64,000 bases of DNA, from the NCBI RefSeq assembly GCF_000801105.2, contig NC_079514.1, positions 26,576,293-26,640,292 on the forward strand, in the 5' to 3' direction. Positions 21,916 to 34,481 of this stretch are shown here, piece by piece. Below the pieces are notes generated by a model. The model did no database searches and was not told the DNA's origin. It saw only the letters and a program-made list of their open reading frames with translations. Each line of letters opens with the position of its first letter. Within the stretch, counting starts at the first letter, position 1. This DNA is from Raphanus sativus (lineage: Eukaryota; Streptophyta; Magnoliopsida; Brassicales; Brassicaceae). A program made the translations under genes and the position numbers.

Positions 21916-23065
21916 TGATATATGGTGTTTTTCACATCATTGTATATATGTTTTCATTTGTTTCAAGTCACTAATTCGTGTCAGTCTAGTCCCTTTTGAC
22001 CTTTTACAGGTCTGGAGTTAGCAGAAGAAAGAAGAGAAGGTGCCTGATGAAAAGAAGTCCTTTTGGAGCATTCCTGCGGAGAACACTCAAGAGAACAGTC
22101 CCGAGACTGTTCTCTCTCAAGCGGAACAAGCAGACGGAGTGATCCGGAGATTGTTCCAGACGAATATGGAAACTCCTATTTCAGGAATTAAAGCCTTGTT
22201 GCCCTAATCTTTTTCTCTTCTGATTGGCGCCTCCATATAAAACGCCATCTATCTATTTTCTATTTTCTTACGCTAGTTTATACAAGAGAACACTGAGTTT
22301 TGCGATCTGCAACTTGTAAGGGAGAAGAATCCATCCTCTCATAGAGAAGATCATCTGAACCCTATTGTTTCATACTCTGTTCTTATGCAATTTTATTCAG
22401 GATTTATGTCTTTGTTTATGTGCATCATGATCGAGTAGTGACCTTGCTCGCCTAGGGTTTTTAGGGTGTTGAGACATGAGCTAAACATAGATAAGCGATC
22501 CATAACTGTTCTTCATTCATACTGTTCTTACTGCTTTCATTAAACTGATCACTTGATGTTAGATCACTAGTTCATCACCTAGTTAACCGCTTAGGATGAT
22601 AACTTGACATGTATTGAATGAGCTTAGTATCCCTAATCAGCGAAAGTAGATATTAGGGTGGTAAGTGAATTGATTGGACCTGTCCTCTAAGGCTTGCAAT
22701 CGATCCTCATCCCAACGACAGTTAGGTGGTGAGATCGATCTGCAAAGCGATCACTGCCACGACAGTGGAGTGTTCCAGCTGAGTGATCCGAGTTCTAGAA
22801 AGCACTTCATCACGCTTGAATAATTGTTTGGCTCCAATTCAACACCCAATGAAATACCCTAGGCTAGCTCTTGTTTAATTGAATCAATCTCGTGTTTATT
22901 TTGCTAGTTTACTATCGCCTAATTCAACCAATTCATATTTTCTTCTTAGCTTGATTCTGAAACTTATAGAACTAGAGTGTAGACTGGTCCTCTGGATTTG
23001 AATCTCAAGTACTACAATTGCAACTGTTAACTTGGCAGTAGCAAGGATTCATTTTTAGTGTATCA
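21916..23065 (+). repeat. Athila 3' LTR, 1150 bp
   Basis: It starts TGATATATGGTG right after the polypurine tract and ends GATTTGAATCTCAAGTACTA ... TTTTTAGTGTATCA, matching Athila LTR ends. A TATA-like CATATAAAACGCC lies near 22234-22246. It is clearly diverged from the Athila LTRs at 6521-7384 and 13339-14537, so three subfamilies are present. Confidence 0.85.
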
Positions 23066-23214
23066 GTATGGAAGGTCAAGAGCAGGAATGGGTTAAGCAC
23101 ATCCTAGTCTGCAACAGAAGACACTAATCCAAGCGAAGAAGCGTTCCCAGCTGGGTAAACCCCTGCTATCCAAACAGAGGGTCCTTCTCCAGACCGGTCC
23201 ATTCCTGCCCCCGG

Positions 23215-23763
23215 TGTGAGGGGTAAAACTCACACCTAGATTTTAGATCAGGTTTTATGTTTAGGTAAGGTTAGGGAAAGATAACGTGGGCTGAATCCCG
23301 TAAGAACTTATAGAATGAATTGGATTTGTATTGATAATGTGGTAAAGGAATGGTTACAAAAAGATGTTTCTCTTGATGAACATAAAGATTACAAGAGTAT
23401 TACGATGAGAATGTTTTGATGAATATTGAGTAAAATATGAGTTGGATCGGATCTCTCTCTTCGTCCTCGACCTCCTCTTTAAATAGCCTTGGACTTCTTT
23501 AAGTTGTCTTCAACTGATCTCCGAGATCTTCTCCGCTTGAGGTGGAATCCACAACAGCTTCCCCTTGACCGGGTCCTGCGCTTCTTCTTGTTACGACGTG
23601 AGCTTCCTCTTCGCCGTGACCTCTTCGAGGATTGCCTTTAGCTTCCAGCCTCCGGCTTCACAATGAACCTTAACTCAGGTCTCCAATACGTTTTGGGCTT
23701 TGCCTCGGCCCAACATTTACTTTGGTTTTACTTTCAGCTAACGGGCCATATTTGGGCCCAACA
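23215..23763 (-). repeat. 3' LTR of the complete Tat element
   Basis: TGTGAGGGGTAAAACTCAC ... GGGCCCAACA. It is nearly identical to 42003-42551. A TATTTAAA box on the minus strand (23478-23485) is the likely promoter core. Confidence 0.95.
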
Positions 23764-23778
23764 GTTGCCCCCAGCTTT
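23764..23778 (-). other. Polypurine tract of the complete Tat element
   Basis: On the minus strand AAGCTGGGGGCAAC directly precedes the LTR start TGTTGGGCCC. The position and purine content fit the plus-strand primer. Confidence 0.8.
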
Positions 23779-26607
23779 CGAGATAAGATTTCTTACTCGG
23801 GAGCTTAGCCTAGCCGCTGAACCTCAATCTTTTCTGTTGAGATAATGATTACTAACTTCGTCCAACGAAGATATTATTCATTTGAATTAACGGTTGAGAT
23901 TTCTTCTGATGAAATCAACGACTCAGATGAGAGGAGTTTTGAAATATTTACTCCGATTCTCGAGACTTGACAAGATATAAAGCAGCTAGCATTAACTGCC
24001 GCTGTCCATATTCCCCACGCCTCCACTCGGTTTCCAAGGTAACTTCTCCTCCACTCTTTTATTTTACTACGCTTGTTTTTTTTTTTTTTTCACTCTTTAC
24101 TTTCATCCTTCGATTCACCATTGATCCTCTGAGAATTTCTTAGAATCCTTAATTCCTAAAAGATCTAGTTAGCTTATTCCACCTTTTCCCCTTTCAATCC
24201 TTCCGATTCTCCTTACCCCTTTTTTAATGGACCCTCCGAAAGAAGGTTCCGGCGAGACCGGAATCTCTGCCTCCGGGAAGCGTTTAATGAAGGTTAAGCA
24301 GGAGATCGGTGAGAAAATGAAAAGAGACAAGAAGGAAATCAAAGACTCAATCGCGGGGAGAGTCTCCAAGCGGGTGAAGAAGAAAGAAGTTTCTGGCGGG
24401 AGCACCTCTCTGGGCCCTCACTCGCCTTCCTCACTAAAGATTCAAGAGGTCGTTAACCTCATGGTTCAAGCTCATGGCCAAAAGGAGTTGGCCAGGGTTT
24501 GTTCCTCCGACGAAACCCCTGAAACCACCCCGGAAGGTTGGTTCTGCATTCACGAGAAGTATATCTCGAAATGCCACCTCCGGTTCCCACTTCCAGATCT
24601 TCTGTTAGATCTTCTTGATCACTACCAACTAGCCCTTTCTCAGCTTTGTCCCTCAGCTATCCGGGTGATAAATGGTTTTATCACCAGGGCTAAGGAGGAG
24701 GGGATCGCTGTTGGACTGACCGAGCTAATGAGCCTTTACACGATCAAGGAGAGCTCTAGCAAAGATGGTGGTAGCGGTACCTACTATCTTCCTTGTCGTC
24801 CTAGGCTTGGTCTTTTCAAGTCTTCCGGTAGTGATGATGATTGGAGGAAGAAATATTTCTATGTCAAGATCGACCCCACGACAGTTCCCGTGGGTCGTGC
24901 TCTCTCTGTTGTTTGGTCCGATATATCGGGTTAGGACTTTTAGGATCGTGCCTTCCTTGTTTCTAATTAATGTTATTCGCTGAAACCTCGATTTCATGTG
25001 CAGATATTGAGGATCCTCCTAAGCTTACTGAGAAGCTGTCTAGGGCTCTTTTCCGGAAGCTAAATCAAAGCTCCAATACTTGGGCATCTTTTGCCTCTTC
25101 TCGCATTGAATCAGCTAGGTTCCCGGATCGGTACAACGCCAGGTTCCCTGACCCGATTCCTGCTGAAGATTTAGAAGGTAATTTTTGGATTTTGCTATTT
25201 GTTTTTGATTTCTAGGTTTGCTTTCAGAGATAACTAAAAAGCTTTCCATTGTTTTAGTTTCTGAAGGTCCTTTCGTGGTAAATCTTTCGACTGGAGCTAG
25301 TACTTCCGAAACCGAAAAGACTCCAGCTCCCAAGATGAGGCCTTCTTTCCGTTCTAGGAACAAACCTGCTGCAGCTGCCAGTGCTTCGCGAGGCAGCGAT
25401 AAGACCCAAGGAGGAACCTTCCTTAGCTCGCTGAAGGAGGTCCTTGATGATGGGTCCTCTGTTCCTGCTAAGGATGTTAACCTAGTGGAGCCTAGAGCTC
25501 AAGATGTTGTTCCCCGTCCTGAGGTTCCGACAGTTGAAGCTAACCCTCAAGCTGCTAGAGATCCTCTCGAGGTCGAACCTCCGAGAAACAAGAGGTCTCG
25601 GACCGATTTGGGAGATAGGCCCACCAGATCTTCCTCCTCGTCTTCGCGGGGAGGGACCGTGGGTTGGAATTTCTCCCATTCTAAGCCGGGATCGATATTG
25701 GATGACCCTTGGGGTTTGGCAACCATCATGAGGCATATGAAGATGGTAGGGTGCTCCATGCCTTCAATCAATGGTCTGACCAACAAGGAAGAGTACGTTG
25801 AGATAGCTCACCACATGGGTCAGGTACGTAGCCTTGTTTTTTTCTGGTTCGCTATCAATCCAATGTTTTTTTTTGAACATATATATTTTTTTTGTTTTAG
25901 CTAGCTGGAGCCATCAACAGGGCTCAGCTGAGGTTCGAAGAGACCGTGCATGGTGTTCCTAGTGTTGGAGACTTAGCTCAGGCTACTGAGTTGTTCAAGA
26001 CTACCAAGATGGAGCTCGACCTGGCTCGTGCTCGAGTTTCTGAGCTTGAAGCTGAGGTCGGAAGGCTCGGTTCAAAGGCTGATACTCAGCAAGGGAAGAT
26101 CGAAAGTCAGGCTATCGATATTCGGGTGAAGAATAGGAAGATCAATGAGTTAGATGCTGCTCGCAGGATAGCTGAGCATCAGGTCCAAGAGTTGATCGTC
26201 TCATCTCAGTTTAGCCAACAGAACAAAGAGGCTGAAGTTAAGCTAGCTGTCAGGAAAGGTAAGAAGGAGGTGGCTGAAGCCTACAACAAGATCCTGATCT
26301 CCGTGAAGGAGAAGTTTGTCAAGAAGAAGGAAGAGACCGATGCTCTGATCTATGCTCAGGAGCTTCAGGCAAACACTCAACTTCTGAAGGACCTATTGTC
26401 TAAGGAAATTGAGAATGCTGAAGAGGAGTATCACCGTTTGATGGTTTTGATCCCGGATGCTGGTGCTGCATATGAGAAGGCTCAAGTTTCTGATTTCTCA
26501 GTTAGCAAGCTCCCCATTCCTCAATTCTCCGAGAGCTCCGGTACTTTCGAGATCAATATGTTTAATCCGACTTTTCTGGAGAATATGGTTCTAACACTAC
26601 AAGAAAA

Positions 26608-27434
26608 ATGAGTTTTAATAGCAGACCGGAATAGCGTTTTTTCAATTGTGCTATGGTTGATATACACGTGTTTTTAAGATAGCGTTTGTATATTTCTAAA
26701 CGCTATGTTATAGTTGTGAACTGAAAAAAAAAATTAAACGTATCGTTAAAGAAGAAATACAAGTGTTTAATAGCAATAAATGATTAAAAGTGTTATGGTT
26801 TAGTTTCGCGGTTATGCCCGCGACACTTAGTAAAATTTTGGCTCCTAAACAAAATTAGTTTCGGAAAAAAAAACCCAAATTACTAGGGTTACGATCTTCC
26901 CTCTCTCTCGTATCGCCTTTTTCTTTTTTTGTGCTCGAAAGAATCAACCTCAATCTCTTTCACTTCTAATTTCATTTTCAATTCCTAAGCTCTTACTTTT
27001 TCTCATCCCGAATCCACTTTGATTGAAATCTCCTCTGGTTGTAATCCATTCCCAATCCATCGAAGGTGAGCTCACTTTTAGTAACCCGTCAGATTCTATT
27101 ACGATTTTCTTTTTCTTATATATCTTCTACTGTTATTGCATTGTCAATTGATGCGTTCCTGTATACTATTTTGCAGGAAGATATCGTTTGTAGATCTTCG
27201 GATTAAGGTTCATCTTCTTCTTAAAATCTGGGTTTCTATTTTACTTTGTTTATATCTTTCTATTTTAACACAATTGTCTTCTTTTGTAGCTGACTCGAAG
27301 TAAAATTGAAGATATTTCATAGAAAGGTAAAAACAAGTCACACTATCATCTATCATTTACAAATCTCGTTGTGTTTTGGTTTTCTGGGTTGATAAATTGA
27401 GCGTCTTGTATGTACAATTGGTCGGAGCTGTAAT
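26608..27434 (+). promoter_or_regulatory. CACTA 5' subterminal region and leader
   Basis: 26608-26790 holds inverted and direct copies of ATAGCGTT/AACGCTAT, likely transposase-binding sites by analogy with En/Spm. From about 26895 a CT-rich leader (CTTCCCTCTCTCTCG) runs to the first ATG at 27435, with possible leader introns (GTGAGC at 27067, GCAG near 27178). The intron calls are tentative. Confidence 0.5.
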
Positions 27435-30400
27435 ATGGAAAAATCGTGGGTCTGGTTACCAAGGTATTAACTTCACTTCACTATATTATACAAATTGTTT
27501 TGTGTTTATCTCATTTCTTTGTTAGTCTGAATGTTGTATTCTCATTTGTTCTAACACGACAGGAATAGTGTTGAGTATGAGAAAGGAGCTAGTGACTTCG
27601 TGTCTTCTTCATCAAGACGTTTAGGTGATCCAGCTGAAATGTTCTGCCCTTGTGTTGATTGTCGTAATGTCTGCCATCAAGCTTGTGAGAAAGTTTTGGA
27701 GCACCTGGTGATTAGAGGAATGGATCAGAAGTACAAGAGTTGTGTGTTTTGGACAAAACACGGGGAGGCAAGAGCAGATAAGTCATATAATGTGTACTCA
27801 TCTGAAAATGAGGCTTACGAGTTGTTCAGAACGACCTTCTTGGCAAGTGAACGCAATGCGACTGCTGAAGAAGATAATGCAGGAGCGTTTGAGGGGCCTG
27901 ACAGTCCAGAAGAAACTGAGTTCAGAAAGAAGTTAGAGGATGCAGAGACCCCGTTATACCCGAAGTGTGAGAAATTTACAAAGGTTGCTGCAATCATGGG
28001 TCTTTACAGGATAAAGGTGAAGAGTGGGATGTCTGAGAACTATTTTGATCAGCTACTGTCCTTAGTTCATGACTTGCTTCCCGGGGATAATGTGCTACCT
28101 AAGTCTACTGATGAGATGAAGAGGTTTCTGAAACAATTTGGTTTTGGATACGACTCTATCCACGCCTGCAAGAATGACTGTATTTTATATAGAAAACAAT
28201 ATGAGGATGCGGTCAGCTGTCCAAGATGTAGTGAGTCAAGATGGGAGAAGGATAAGCAGTCTGGCGAGGAGAAGAAAGGGGTTCCTGCTAAGGTGCTTAG
28301 GTATTTCCCGATCAAAGACAGGTTCAGGAGAATGTTTAGATCAAAGCGGTTGGCTGAGGACTTGTGTTGGCACTCCACTAATGCTTCTGAAGATGGAACT
28401 ATGCGACATCCAGTGGATTCATTGACTTGGGTGCAGATAAACAACAAATGGCCGGAGTTCGCAGCTGAAGCAAGAAATCTAAGACTAGGTATTTCAACAG
28501 ATGGCATGAATCCATTCTCCATCCAGAACACCAACCACAGCACATGGCCTGTTATGTTGGTAAACTACAATATGTCTCCTACGCAGTGTATGAGGTCTGA
28601 GAACATCATGTTGACCATGCTAATTCCTGGCCCAACCGCACCTAGCAACAATATTGACGTCTACCTACAGCCATTGATGGACGACTTGAAGGACCTGTGG
28701 TCAGAAGGTATACAAGTTTATGATTCCTTTAAGAAGGAGAGTTTCACTCTTAGAGCCATGTTGTTGTGGAGTATCACTGATTACCCTGGTTTAGGAACTT
28801 TAGCTGGTTGTAAAGTGAAGGGGAAGCAAGCTTGTAATGTCTGTGGGAAGGATACACCACATAGGTGGCTAAAGTTCAGTCGTAAACATGTATACATGAA
28901 GAACAGGAAGCGGCTCATGCCTAGTCATCGATATAGACGAATGAAAGGATGGTTTGACAATACGGTCGAGGTTGGTTCTGCAAAGAGGATTCAGAGCGGT
29001 TCAGAAATATTAGACAGTCTAAGGGACTTTAAAAACGATTTTGGGAAAGTCTTACCTAAGAAGAGTAAGAGAAAGCGGAGTGAAGGAGATGAGGATGATG
29101 TTTCAGCTGAGGAGTACGAAGAAGATGATGATAAGTGGCGGTGGAAGAAAAAATCTATCTTCTTTGACTTACCATATTGGAAGGTATTTTCTTTGACTTA
29201 CATTATTTGACTTACCTTATTAGTCTCAAATTATAAATATTATTTATGCTAAATACTTGTACAATTTTTTTGTAGGATATGCCTGTGAGGCATAACATCG
29301 ACGTGATGCACGTGGAGAAGAATGTGTCTGATGCCATGTTGTCTATTCTGATGAATAGTTGCAAGTCAAAGGATGGCCTGAAAGCGAGAAAGGATTTACA
29401 AGATATGGGTATTCGAAGCAGTTTACATGCACAAGTAAGGGGGAAGAGAACTTATCTGCCTCCAGCTGCGTTTTGGCTTTCTAAAGAGGAAAAAAAAATA
29501 TTCTGCAGAAGATTATCCAACTTCAGGGGCCCTGATGGATATTGTGCTAATATATCCAATTGTGTCTCACTGGATCCTCCTTCTATAGGCGGCATGAAGT
29601 CACATGATCATCATGTTCTTATGCAGAATCTGTTTCCGGTTGCGTTGAGAGGTTTACTTCCAAAAGGACCTCGGATTGCAGTGACTCGTATGTGCAATTA
29701 CTTCAACAGACTCTGCCAACGTGTTCTTGATCCCGAGAAGCTACTTGCTCTAGAATCAGAGATTGTGGAGACAATGTGCCAGTTTGAGAGATTCTTTCCA
29801 CCTTCTTTGTTTGATATCATGTTTCACCTTCCACTGCATCTGGCAAGAGAAGCACGATTGGGTGGCCCTGTACACTTCAGGTGGATGTATCCATTTGAGA
29901 GGTAAGTTCATTGTTTTTAGTGGAAGCTTAATTATTAAGGCTTAAGACGAATTGAATTTTTTTAACCTTATTGATTTGCAGGTATATGAAGACACTAAAG
30001 GCTTATGTGAAGAATTTCGCAAGACCTGAAGCTTGTATGGCGGAGGGTTATCTAGCTGGTGAATGTCTTGCATTTTGTATGGAGTTCTTACAGAAATCGG
30101 TTCCAGTTGAGGAGCCTCTGACAAGAAACGAAGATTTAGAGGCACATGAAAATGTACTTGAAGGCCGCCCTCTGCAAAAAGCTACAGAAGTGAAACTTAC
30201 TGATAAGGAGAGAGATGTAGCTCATTGGTATATCCTCATGAATACTGCAGTGATGGATCCTTATGTTCAGTAAGTGTAGATATAGATAAATTTTTTTTAA
30301 CTATCAGTGTAGATAAGTGTAGATAAAGATTTTTTTTTTTTTTAACAGGATGCATTTAGAGGAACTGCAAGCTAAAGATGAAAGATGTGCAAGAAATGAA

Positions 30401-31139
30401 ACGATATTATGGAAAACTCATACAGAAAGGTTCTCGACATGGATAAAAGATAAGGTATGTGATCTGGTCATGATATTGATATTGCTATGTACAGTGCTTA
30501 TGATATTGATTTGTGATCTGTTCATGATAGATACCAAATAACTCAAAAGATCATTCTCAGCGGCTCAGATGGCTTGCTTTTGGACCAAGGAATGTCGCAC
30601 ACACCTACAAGGGATATATAGTTAATGGACATCGATATCAGACAGACGATATCAAAAGGAAGACTCAGAACTGTGGGGTTTCAAATGAAGCATTCTCCAT
30701 GTGCAGAGCTAGTGCGAAAGATTCGAATCAAATGGCGGACATGGTAGCATACTATGGAGTCATAAAGGAGATCATCTTGCTTGATTACCACATGTTTCAG
30801 GTGCCTCTGTTTAAGTGTAGTTGGGCACATAAGGGGAAAGGTGTTAAAGAGGCAGACGGTTTTACACTTGTGAATCTCCACACGAACCAGTCAGCATTTG
30901 TTAATGATCCATACATTCTGCCTTCTCAAGCTAAACAAGTTTTTTACTCAAGAGAGGATGACAGCTCTCCTTGGTATGTTGTTATGAGAGCACCTCCGAG
31001 AGGATACCATGAGTTAGAAACTGAAGAGGAAATTTGTCCTACAACGTTAACAGTCCAGCATGATGAAGATATCGGAGATCACGCTTCAGATGATGAGAGT
31101 TGTTGTGTTAGGAATGATTGTGAGGGTATTATTTTATAA
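27435..31139 (+). CDS. CACTA transposase (TNPD/TNP2-type) with DUF4218 and DUF4216
   Basis: The catalytic transposase cuts and pastes the CACTA element. Exons inferred from frame and splice sites: 27435-27463, 27563-29183, 29276-29901, 29982-30269, 30349-30454, 30531 to the TAA at 31137-31139 (or a last intron from 31122). The start MEKSWVWLPR joins to NSVEYEKGASDF, the transposase-associated N-terminal domain with a CPCVDCRN zinc motif. The TNP2 core follows (SMNPFSIQNTNHSTWPVML, DLPYWKDMPVRHNIDVMHVE). DUF4218 spans exons 3-4 (SHDHHVLMQNLFPVALRGLL, FHLPLHLAREARLGGPVHFR). DUF4216 lies in exon 6 (YYGVIKEIILLDYH, FKCSWAHKGKGVKE). All exon joins keep frame and I see no internal stop, so it may be intact. 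The ATG choice rests on family similarity. Confidence 0.88.
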
Positions 31140-31180
31140 GATTTAACGATAATTTTGTTGTAACAGGTAAACTGATACAA

Positions 31181-33949
31181 TGAACGAGGAAGCTGTTACT
31201 GAGAAGACGCGTCGCAGTAAACGTCAAGCAGGTCTAGATGTTAGTCCAGTGGTGTCTTTAACTACCAAGAAACAGAAGAAGAATTGTCCAAAGAAGAATG
31301 CGGAACTTCAGTCACAACATGAAGAACTGGAGCAACATACAATTTCTGAAGAAGTGGAACAAGAACCAGAATCTGCAGGAGCCGAAGAAGATGATGATGA
31401 TGAAACACAACCACCCGAAGAACATGACGAGTACGAAACACTACCACCTGAAGAAGAACATGAGGAAGAAGAAGATGAGGAAGAAGAAGAAGTCATTCCT
31501 AGCTCTGAGACACAAACACAACAATCTGATAACCAAGTCAAGAAGACTAGAGGTCCAACAAAAATGCGCAAAGTGGCGAAACATATAGAGGACAAGGTAG
31601 AGGTGGAGTTCAATTCTTTGGGAGAGCATGTTGGCCGTGGATCAGTGACACTGTCCTCCTTCCTTGGTCCTCTTGTGAGAGAGCATGTGCCTGTACTGCT
31701 AGATGACTGGAGACATATGGAAGAGAAAACAAAAGACGCTCTGTGGGAGGAAATACAGGTAATTCTGTTATCTATGTATACATAGACATTGAGTTCAGTA
31801 TTAATATGAAGATTATGTACATGGGAGATTCAACTTGACAGAAGACTGGCAAAAGGATGTAGTCTTTAAGCAGATGGGTTGTTTGTGGAGGGCCTCTAAA
31901 TCTAGACTGTCTTCCATAGTTAGAGCAACAAAAAACAAGGCGCAACTACAGAGTATTAAACCCAGTAATATACAATCTGCATCAGCTTGGAATAATTGGG
32001 TGAAAGGAAGATGTACTGCAGCTTTTCAGGTAATATAGTGTGTCTTGCGTATATACATTTGGGTTATGTAAGTAAAATTTATTACAAAATGGTATTTGGT
32101 TTCTGTAGGAACAAAGTAATAAGTACAGGGAACTCAGGAAGGCTCAAATTCCCCACACCACTAGCCGTAAAGGCATGAATCGCCTTGCAGAGGAGATGGT
32201 ATGTTTTACAATTTGAAATAATTAAAGGTGTGTTATTGGGTTTATGACAACTGATGACAACTACTTTATTATTTAACATGTAGAAAAAAAACAGTTCTGA
32301 TCCTAAGCTAGTCACTAGAACTAAGGTTTGGGTCGCTGGTCATACACATTCTGATGGAACACCAGTGCGTCAAGAATTTGCAGATACAATAGTAAGATTA
32401 ATTGTCACAATAATATGTTTAGTTAAAAAATACAATTTCCATAACTTGTGTAATTTTTTATTGCAGGAGAAGATAAAGAGACTTGACAGTGAAATGGAAT
32501 CAAGTTCAGCAGATAATATCGGTGAAGATGCTGTCACTCAGGTCCTAGGAAAAGATAAGCCAGGAAGAATTAGGGGGATGGGACGAGGGGTTACTGTCAC
32601 CAAGTTGGCATTCTTACATGCTAGAGATTCACATGTAAAGCAACTTGAAGCAACTCAAGCTGAACTAATCAACAAGGTTCAAGATTTGCAAAATGTGGTT
32701 AAAGACTTGGCCGGTAAAAAGGTAAATTCGTTATTCTTCTTGCTTAATTATTCAAACTTCTGTTATTTATAAGGTTGTAACAAAAATGTTTGTGGTTGTT
32801 GGGTTAGCAAAAAAACGGATATGATTCCACTTCTGAGAGAAGCGATGTGAGCAAGGGAGGAGGAATAAGGTGCCAGATACTGGATTGGGTTTCGAATGAT
32901 GATTTGGTTGTTGCTGAAGGAGAATTCTACTCTAGTGAGCCCACATATAAGATTGGTCGCATTCCACTGGGTCCTAATGCGGCTGCTGTTGTAGTGAAGT
33001 CTGTATCAGTCGTAACAGCACCTATATGGAGACCTACTCCAACTTGTGTATCGCTTAGTCAGGCAGTAGGAGTGAAAATTGCATGGCCATCTGAGAAACT
33101 CATCTTGGACGATGGCATTGACATCTCAAACAATGGCAACATCGACGAGTCCGAGGTAAAAAATACATTCTGTCCTCCAACGTTTGTTAATCATTAATGA
33201 ATTTACTTCTGAAATTTGTGAATATATTTTGCATGATTCAAGATCTAGCTGCATCTTTAGGAAATGTTAAAATATTTGATTACTGGAAACTAGAAGAGGA
33301 GTTGATTGCTGAGGGTGTCTTGTTGACAACCGATCCTTCTCACCTTGTCAACCAAATTCCCCTTGGACCGAATGCTGCAGTTCTTAGAGTCCAACTGGTT
33401 TTTAAACCTGATGCATTTATCTGGAGACCTACACCTGAAATGACAAAGATGGGTGATGCAGTACATGGGACAATAGCGTGGCCTCTAGATAAGATAAGAC
33501 TACCTGATCAACATTCACCTACTGATCAACATTCACCTACTGAATCAAACAAGATATCCAATCAGGTAAGTTTGTAAAATCTGAGAATGTGAGTAGATAT
33601 TGAATTGTTAGGTTGCCGGTGTTGATATTGTGGTGAATGTGTTTGTCTTTCTTGTTTTCAGAGTGGTGGTAACAGCACTAGTAGTAGCAATAAAGGTGGT
33701 AAACAGAGATGTGCTCTCTTGGACTGTCAAAGATTAGGACAGAGAGTTGCTATAGGTCGTGTGTTGTCAACTGATCCAGCAGAGAAAGTGCATTTCGTTC
33801 CTTTAGGTCCCAATGCTACGAAGGTTATGGTAGAGGTTTCCGAGTTCGATGGGGCTCGAGTGTGGAGGCCAAACTCTGAAATCGAATTCATAGGTGATGC
33901 AGTAGGAAGCACCGTGGCTTGGCCAAATGATAAGGTTGTGTATCTCTAA
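31181..33949 (+). CDS. CACTA second gene (TNPA-like, transposase_24) with triple C-terminal repeat
   Basis: In En/Spm elements the second protein binds subterminal repeats. The ATG at 31181 opens with basic TRRSKRQAG, then an acidic Glu-rich region (about 31330-31500), then KMRKVAKHIEDKVEVEFNS and GRGSVTLSSFLGPLVREHVP. Plant transposase_24-type text follows over several exons (LTEDWQKDVVFKQMGCLWR, SASAWNNWVKGRCTAAFQ, KVWVAGHTHSDGTPVRQEF), then a coiled segment (KQLEATQAELINKVQDL). The C-terminus has three copies of one domain (about 32870-33120, 33270-33510, 33710-33945), each with IPLGPNAA-like and WRPTPE-like motifs and IAWPxxK. Clear exon ends include 31758, 32035 and 32721; the acceptor near 31820 is uncertain. 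The TAA is at 33947-33949. Introns are short and AT-rich. Confidence 0.75.
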
Positions 33950-34481
33950 GGATGACAATGTTGCTTTAGTGTGAACTTGCAATGTATGATGTCTAAACAA
34001 CTTATGTAATGTGTTTATGTTGGATTTATGAAAAATCTGTTTATTAATATAATTTGATCTTTTGTTTCAAAATTCCGAAATCGAATATGTGGAAATATAA
34101 ATATATAAAAAATTACAATTTAAAATATATAAATATATTAATATATAAATATATAAACATAATATATACAGCACTAATCAAACTGCTATAGTAGTTCATA
34201 TATACGTAGCACTTTCGTAACTGCTATAGTAGTATTAACTAAAACAAAGAGAAAACGCTATTAATAATATTAGTAATAGCATTAAAACAACGCTATTAAA
34301 TATTATTTAATTGCAGAAATAAAAGCGCTATCGTAGCGGAAGAAAAGATAGCACAACGAAATACCGCTATTTAATGCCCTCGACCTATTATGACGGGCGA
34401 TGATACAGCGCTTGTTAAAGCGCTATCGTATTGTTATATAGCGTTATTCGTCCGCTGTAAAAACGCGTTTTTCTTGTAGTG
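33950..34481. promoter_or_regulatory. CACTA 3' subterminal region
   Basis: AT-rich DNA to about 34180, then dense GCTAT/ATAGC words (AACTGCTATAGTAG, AACGCTATTA, AAAGCGCTATCG) up to the terminal inverted repeat. These resemble the 5' subterminal motifs and the ends of the 2.07-kb relative at 9470-11539. Confidence 0.6.

Larger units (their letters stand above)
15119..23065 (+). mobile_element. Athila-lineage Ty3/gypsy retrotransposon, 5'-truncated
   Basis: On the plus strand the order is RT, RNase H, integrase, env-position ORF (ATHILA ORF-1 family), polypurine tract and 3' LTR. That is the Athila layout. The 5' LTR, gag and protease are missing in this orientation; sequence left of about 15119 is minus-strand Athila. 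Pol has at least four frame breaks. The element ends at 23065, after which unrelated sequence (family 4) begins. Confidence 0.85.
26595..34481 (+). mobile_element. CACTA (En/Spm-type) transposon, apparently autonomous, 7887 bp
   Basis: Ends are CACTACAAGAAAAATG and its inverse TTTTTCTTGTAGTG, flanked by the 3-bp duplication TAA (26592-26594, 34482-34484). Two plus-strand genes encode a TNP2-type transposase with DUF4218 and DUF4216 regions and a TNPA-like/transposase_24 protein. Subterminal regions are dense in AACGCTAT/ATAGCGTT-type words (26626-26780 and 34190-34460). It lies in the last exon of the Tat antisense gene, so it is younger than that Tat insertion or its parent copy. Coding frames are open throughout, so it may be functional. 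Confidence 0.93.

Noticed and set aside
31308..31613. Minus-strand Ser-rich frame opposite the second CACTA gene
   Set aside because: It mirrors the Glu-rich acidic region of the plus-strand gene, where GAA/GAG codons give Ser/Phe-rich antisense frames.
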